A stretch of DNA of 10,286 nt, taken from positions 1-10,286 of the forward strand of contig CACVAR010000023.1 of the NCBI GenBank assembly GCA_902727905.1, read 5' to 3'. Shown piece by piece: positions 7,020 to 10,286 of this stretch. Made by a program: the position numbers and the translations under genes. Positions within the stretch are counted from its first letter, which is position 1. The number at the start of each line of letters is the position of its first letter. Origin of the DNA: an uncultured Sulfurovum sp. (lineage in GTDB: Bacteria; Campylobacterota; Campylobacteria; Campylobacterales; Sulfurovaceae). The notes under the pieces were generated by a model. The model ran no database searches. It saw nothing but the letters and a program-made list of their open reading frames with translations, and was not told where the DNA came from.

Positions 7020-7624
7020 TCATCAATTCCAAAAATATGTTCAAAGATTTTTTGATGAATTCTATCATAACCATTTCGCTTAGAATTTGAAATAGTAATA
7101 CAGCCTGGAAAAGCTTTTTTCAAAGCTGTTTTTTCTTTCATATTTAACTTATCTATTTTGGTAAATACATCTAAATAAAGTTGATCTCCACGAATAAACT
7201 TTTTAACATATTCATTTACTCCAGCATCTATCTCTGCATTTGGATGACGTGCATCACGTAGATGTATAAAAACACGAATAGAAACTCTATGCTTAATAAA
7301 TTCAACCAAGTTTTTTTGCCACACTCCCTTTAAATCTTTTGAAACTTTTGCATAACCAAAGCCTGGTAAATCTACAAAACGAATCCCCCAATCTTTCTCA
7401 TCATAAATATAACGAATATCAAAAAAGTTTATAAGTTGCGTTTTTCCTGGTGTGGCTGAAGATTTTGCTAAATTTTTTCGTGAAGTTAAGCCATTAATGG
7501 TAGAACTTTTTCCTACATTGGAACGTCCCAGAAATACAACTTCAGAAACTGTATCCTCTACTGAGTCGGCCAATGATTGTGCTGATTTCATAAAGTTTGC
7601 ATCAACAAGTCTTGGTGTTGCCAT
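7007..7624 (-). CDS. engB: Ribosome biogenesis GTPase EngB (YihA/YsxC)
   Basis: Small essential GTPase of the TrmE-Era-EngA-YihA-Septin group, acting in late assembly of the large ribosomal subunit. The 205 residues hold all G motifs: G1 GRSNVGKS (33-40), G2 in SATPGKTQ (56-63) with T58, G3 DLPGFGYA (85-92), G4 TKIDK (155-159), and G5 around ISNSKRNG (178-185). GRSNVGKSS and DLPGFGYA are diagnostic of EngB within the superfamily. Length is normal. The ATG overlaps the lptA stop by one base (TAATG), with GAGGA at 7634-7638, 9 nt upstream. Met12 is a possible but less well-placed start. Its neighbours, lptA before and mrdA after, match the arrangement I recall from Campylobacter and Helicobacter, apart from the intervening acetyltransferase. 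Confidence 0.97.
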   Translation of the reverse strand: MATPRLVDANFMKSAQSLADSVEDTVSEVVFLGRSNVGKSSTINGLTSRKNLAKSSATPGKTQLINFFDIRYIYDEKDWGIRFVDLPGFGYAKVSKDLKGVWQKNLVEFIKHRVSIRVFIHLRDARHPNAEIDAGVNEYVKKFIRGDQLYLDVFTKIDKLNMKEKTALKKAFPGCITISNSKRNGYDRIHQKIFEHIFGIDEWSN

Positions 7625-8088
7625 TATTTTCTATCCTCTATTTCAAATCTAAAGTGTACAGGCTTTTTCTTTTTACCTTTTATATCTGCCAATCCTGTTT
7701 TTAAATCCAATGAAACAGACTCAGCTTTAATTATACGATTGTTAGTTAAATCTTTTAAAACAACATTCCCTTTAAAAAGATATTTTGAGCTTTCTGGTGC
7801 ATAAGTTACAGAATCTGTTTGTCCAACATAATGAATGGTTTTTTCAGTCAAGTCAAATTTAACATTTCCAGTGGCAATATACTTTTTAGCTTTTTTTTGA
7901 TCATTAAAAAAAACCGTTATTTTAGAAGCATTAAATTCATTACTACCTTGCTTAATTTTAGCATCACCTTCAAAGTAGGCTTCATTGTTTATGTCATTCG
8001 CATAAAAATGATTCGCTTTAATGTCAACGATATCAGCCATTAACCTTGTAGCATAAAAAAAAATATATAATATTAAAAGTCGTTTCAT
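7624..8088 (-). CDS. lptA: LptA-like periplasmic LPS transport protein (OstA domain)
   Basis: Periplasmic bridge protein that carries LPS from the LptBFGC complex to LptD in the outer membrane. From the start chosen here it has 154 residues: a signal peptide (KR then a hydrophobic core, cleavage probably after LMA at 17-19) and an OstA/LptA beta-jellyroll domain (about 21-135) with alternating strands such as EAYFEGDAKIKQG (36-48) and YIATGNVKFDL (70-80). The tail is lysine-rich (139-142). The frame stays open to an ATG at 8133, but that would put 15 charged residues before the signal peptide and would contain the promoter -10. Met at 8088 is therefore the start, with AGGGA about 10 nt upstream. 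It is first gene of the operon; lptC and kdsC, usually just upstream in relatives, are not here. Confidence 0.88.
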   Translation of the reverse strand: MKRLLILYIFFYATRLMADIVDIKANHFYANDINNEAYFEGDAKIKQGSNEFNASKITVFFNDQKKAKKYIATGNVKFDLTEKTIHYVGQTDSVTYAPESSKYLFKGNVVLKDLTNNRIIKAESVSLDLKTGLADIKGKKKKPVHFRFEIEDRK

Positions 8089-8116
8089 AGAAATTGTTTC
8101 CCTAATTTTTTCAGTA

Positions 8117-8125
8117 ATTATATCA
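8117..8125 (-). promoter_or_regulatory. Extended -10 promoter for the lptA-engB-...-mrdA operon
   Basis: On the minus strand the sequence reads TGATATAAT, a perfect TGn-TATAAT extended -10. It lies 28 nt before the lptA ATG, so the 5' leader would be about 20 nt, including AGGGA. No -35 box is visible, and an A-rich run on this strand lies upstream. This is the strongest reason to reject the longer lptA start. Confidence 0.7.
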
Positions 8126-8155
8126 TAATACATTAGATTTTTTTTCTGCTAATAG

Positions 8156-8164
8156 TGCTATAAT
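8156..8164 (+). promoter_or_regulatory. Extended -10 promoter for the psd operon
   Basis: TGCTATAAT is a perfect TGn-TATAAT extended -10, ending 31 nt before the psd ATG. The expected start site near 8171 gives a leader of about 25 nt. A T8 run (8138-8145) lies in the -35 region, with no consensus -35. The promoter is back to back with that of lptA, their TATAAT boxes 36 nt apart. Confidence 0.7.
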
Positions 8165-8195
8165 GTCAAGAATTAACTAAGAAAGAACCATTTTA

Positions 8196-9011
8196 ATGAA
8201 AAAACACTACTCTTCCCTACTCTCAACTGGCTTTGGTAAATTTGCCTCAAAACCTTTTTCAAAACCTGTACAAAAATTCATTAACAATTCTTATGTAAAA
8301 CTAATGGGTTTAGACATGACAGAATTTGATGCACCAGCAAATTATCCAACATTAAACAAACTTTTTACACGCTCATTTATAACTGAGAAAGAAGTTAGCA
8401 AAGATGAAAGTGTTATGATTTCTCCTGTCGATGCATTGGTAACTGATTTTGGTAAAATTTCTGAAGGTAAAGCCTATCAAATAAAAGGTATGGAGTATAA
8501 CATTGCTGAACTTTTTGGTGAGTACCATGAAGAAGCTACTAAAGCTGTAGAAGGTGGAGAGTTTGTGAATCTTTATCTTTCACCAAAAGATTACCACCGT
8601 TATCACACACCAGATACTTTAAACATTAAATCATTAACACATATTCCTGGGAAACTTTACCCTGTAAACTTTCCACTTTTACGTAATAAGAAAGACCTTT
8701 TTATTGAAAATGAACGTGTCATCATAGAATCTACAGACAAAAAAGGAAATACTTTTGTTATGGTACTTGTTGGTGCGCTTAATGTAGGTAAAATGGTTGT
8801 GACTTTTGAAGAGAGTATTAACACCAACTCTGACCTTCGAGAGCCTAAACACTACACTTACGAAAACCTAACACTTCAAAAAGGTGAACTTTTCGGCTGG
8901 TTTGAAATGGGTTCCACCATTTTACTCTTTACTCAAAAAGATGTCTATACTCCTACACTTGAAATTAACCAAAAAGTTAAATTTACTGAAAATATTGGGA
9001 GGCTAAACTAA
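8196..9011 (+). CDS. psd: Phosphatidylserine decarboxylase proenzyme
   Basis: Membrane-associated, pyruvoyl-dependent enzyme that converts phosphatidylserine to phosphatidylethanolamine. The 271-residue proenzyme cleaves itself in the MGST motif (238-241): S240 becomes the pyruvoyl group, giving a beta chain of 239 residues and an alpha chain of 32. The autocleavage triad fits D79 (SPVDA), H137 in YLSPKDYHRYHTP (with H134 nearby) and S240. The length and the long beta chain suit the E. coli-like Psd type (322 residues there), somewhat shortened. E. coli has LGST; MGST here keeps the essential GS pair. The ribosome site is weak (AAGAAAG about 10 nt upstream). It is first gene of a plus-strand operon and overlaps the HAD gene by one base. 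Confidence 0.96.
   Translation: MKKHYSSLLSTGFGKFASKPFSKPVQKFINNSYVKLMGLDMTEFDAPANYPTLNKLFTRSFITEKEVSKDESVMISPVDALVTDFGKISEGKAYQIKGMEYNIAELFGEYHEEATKAVEGGEFVNLYLSPKDYHRYHTPDTLNIKSLTHIPGKLYPVNFPLLRNKKDLFIENERVIIESTDKKGNTFVMVLVGALNVGKMVVTFEESINTNSDLREPKHYTYENLTLQKGELFGWFEMGSTILLFTQKDVYTPTLEINQKVKFTENIGRLN
8997..9002 (+). promoter_or_regulatory. Strong ribosome binding site for the HAD gene
   Basis: GGGAGG lies inside the last codons of psd, 8 nt before the ATG at 9011. It is the best Shine-Dalgarno match in the plus-strand operon, stronger than that of psd itself. It fixes the start in the TAATG overlap and suggests the HAD protein is made at least as efficiently as Psd. Confidence 0.75.
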
Positions 9012-9640
9012 TGTCTACCAATAAAAAACTTGTTATTTTCGATATGGATGGAACCCTTGTTGATAGTTCAGTGACCATTGTAAATGCCATTAATCATGTC
9101 CGTTCTAAACTTGAACTTGAAGCTTTAGAGGCAGAATTGGTTTTAACCAAAGTTAATGACCCCGAACTCAATCCAGCTTTATTTTTTTACGAAACAGAAG
9201 CATTTACAGAGGATCATGAACAATGGTTTTCAGAGTACTACACCGAAAATCATGAGCAAGAGCTTGAACTTTATGTTGGTATAGAGAACTTACTCTTAGA
9301 GCTTAAAGAAGAAGGTTATCATTTAGCCATTTCAACCAATGCTTATAGAGGTTCAACCTTGGAGTCACTTACCCATCTAAATGTACTTGAACACTTTTCA
9401 AGCATTGCTTGTTTCGATGATGTGGGTCGAGGTAAACCAGCTCCTGATATGTTAGAGAAAAACCTAGAAGATTTAGAGCTAGAAGCCCATCATGCCATTT
9501 TTGTGGGTGACAGTGAACGTGATTTACTTGCTGCTAACAACTTAGACATGGACTACCTCATGATAAACTGGGGATTCTCAGACTATGAAGATGCCATTCA
9601 TTCTGTAGAAAAACTCAAAGAAAAGATTTTGGAACTTTAA
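9011..9640 (+). CDS. HAD-superfamily hydrolase (phosphoglycolate phosphatase-like)
   Basis: Cytoplasmic HAD phosphatase of 209 residues with all four motifs: I, DMDGTLVDS (11-19), with nucleophile D11 and acid D13; II, S108-T-N110; III, K142 in GKPAPDM; IV, GDSERD (166-171). The insertion between motif I and II (about 20-90) is a helical C1 cap, as in Gph, beta-phosphoglucomutase and related enzymes. It is unusually acidic, with many Glu residues. The motifs establish a metal-dependent phosphatase or phosphomutase but not the substrate, so Gph is only the nearest general label. TAATG overlaps join it to psd (9011) and to the next gene (9640), so the three are one translation-coupled operon. 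A phospholipid-related substrate is possible from context only. Confidence 0.9.
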   Translation: MSTNKKLVIFDMDGTLVDSSVTIVNAINHVRSKLELEALEAELVLTKVNDPELNPALFFYETEAFTEDHEQWFSEYYTENHEQELELYVGIENLLLELKEEGYHLAISTNAYRGSTLESLTHLNVLEHFSSIACFDDVGRGKPAPDMLEKNLEDLELEAHHAIFVGDSERDLLAANNLDMDYLMINWGFSDYEDAIHSVEKLKEKILEL

Positions 9641-10286
9641 TGCCAATGTTCAAAAATATGTCTAAAGCAACCATTACTGATATTGCTTCTGTTTCCCTCA
9701 TAGGTATTGGTCTTGCAGCCACTGGTCCTCTGGCTAAACCCATTCTCTACACAGGACTTTTTGCTTTTTCAGGTGCTGTAACCAACCAAGTAGCCATCTA
9801 CATGCTCTTTAACAAGGTCCCTTTCCTCTACGGTTCAGGTGTCATAGAAGAGAACTTTGAGAACTTCAAGGGTTCTATCAAAGAGATGATTATGAAACAG
9901 TTCTTTAACAAAGAACAACTCACAGCCTTCTTTCAAAGTGAAGAAAAAAAGATAGACCTTGCTCCTTTAGTAGAAAGCGCTGACTTCTCCCCTGCTTTTG
10001 ATGCCCTTTCAAGCAGTGTGATGGAGTCAAAATTTGGTGAGATGCTTAACATGTTTGGTGGAGAGAAAGCTTTGGAAAACCTACGTGAACCTTTTGCAAA
10101 GAAACTAAAGTCTGCTGTGGTTAAAATAGTTGACTCGGAAACTTTCAAAAAACAGATTGACCATCACTTAGCCAACTCATCACTCAACGATGACATCTTA
10201 ACAACAGTTGATGATCTAATTACAAAACGTTTAAACGAATTAACGCCGAAAATGGTAAACGAACTTGTTCATGAACTTATTCATAC
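9640..10286 (+). CDS. DUF445 family membrane protein, 3' end beyond window
   Basis: An open frame from the ATG overlapping the HAD stop (TAATG at 9640) continues without a stop to the window end: 215 codons plus two bases. GGA 6 nt upstream supports this start; Met3 is the alternative. The N-terminus has one or two hydrophobic segments (about 13-31 and 34-58). The stretch FSGAVTNQVAIYMLFNKVPF (43-62) with YGSGVIEENF (64-73) and FKGSIKEMI (76-84) is typical of DUF445 (YheB-like) proteins. A helical, charged middle follows (85-200), then LTPKMVNELVHELIH (201-215), which in this family precedes a C-terminal membrane helix, here missing because the window ends. Function of the family is unknown to me. 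Co-transcription with psd hints at a membrane role. Confidence 0.85.
   Translation, partial: MPMFKNMSKATITDIASVSLIGIGLAATGPLAKPILYTGLFAFSGAVTNQVAIYMLFNKVPFLYGSGVIEENFENFKGSIKEMIMKQFFNKEQLTAFFQSEEKKIDLAPLVESADFSPAFDALSSSVMESKFGEMLNMFGGEKALENLREPFAKKLKSAVVKIVDSETFKKQIDHHLANSSLNDDILTTVDDLITKRLNELTPKMVNELVHELIH

Noticed and set aside
8055..8063. A9 run (T9 on the coding strand) in the lptA signal peptide as a phase-variation tract
   Set aside because: Phase-variable tracts in Campylobacterota are usually poly-G or poly-C. T/A runs of 8-9 occur several times in this AT-rich window and lptA is expected to be essential.
8089..8133. Longer lptA start at an ATG at 8133, adding 15 residues
   Set aside because: The extension would precede a good signal peptide, has no ribosome site, and contains the TGATATAAT promoter element. 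Initiation at 8088 explains all three.
9933..10148. Open frame of 71 codons on the minus strand
   Set aside because: It lies wholly antisense to the DUF445 coding sequence, lacks a recognisable domain, and the plus strand shows clear family motifs.
1..10286. Mobile element, CRISPR array, toxin-antitoxin pair, tRNA or other RNA gene
   Set aside because: No direct repeats with spacers, no transposase or integrase motifs, no terminal inverted repeats and no tRNA-like cloverleaf were seen. Nearly all the sequence is taken by recognisable core genes.

Overview
The window looks like a chromosomal segment of a Campylobacterota (epsilonproteobacterial) genome, most likely a free-living relative of Sulfurimonas or Sulfurovum. 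This rests on low G+C, AT-rich codon use, TATAAT-type -10 elements without clear -35 boxes, and two gene blocks that I recall from Campylobacter and Helicobacter: ilvB-ilvN-lpxD, and lptA-engB-(membrane protein)-mrdA. The genus is inference. I see no mobile element, tRNA, rRNA, CRISPR array or prophage gene. It reads as ordinary core genome.

Layout. Positions 54-551 (+) hold a secreted thioredoxin-fold protein. It converges, with a 3-nt gap, on a 7.5-kb minus-strand stretch. Read in the direction of transcription (right to left), that stretch is lptA, engB, a GNAT acetyltransferase, a small multi-spanning membrane protein, mrdA (PBP2) and a small membrane-anchored protein with a cysteine-rich tail. 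An 89-nt gap follows, then ilvB, ilvN and lpxD. On the right, from 8196, a plus-strand operon holds psd, a HAD hydrolase and a DUF445 membrane protein that runs off the window end. The last gene is easy to miss because it has no stop codon here.

Regulation. lptA and psd are divergent. Each has its own extended -10 promoter (TGnTATAAT) in a 107-nt spacer. The lptA promoter lies inside a possible 5' extension of that gene, which shows the true start is at 8088. Gene junctions are very tight: four TAATG overlaps, one ATGA, and overlaps of 11 and 13 nt, so translational coupling is likely throughout.

Function. Most of the window builds the envelope: lipid A acylation (LpxD), LPS transport (LptA), elongation peptidoglycan synthesis (PBP2 and its partner), phosphatidylethanolamine synthesis (Psd), plus ribosome assembly (EngB) and branched-chain amino acid synthesis (IlvBN). 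I found no clear undescribed system. The best leads are the five-helix protein in the mreD position, the Cys-tailed protein overlapping mrdA, the N-acetylglutamate-synthase-like GNAT inside an envelope operon, and lptA without an adjacent lptC.
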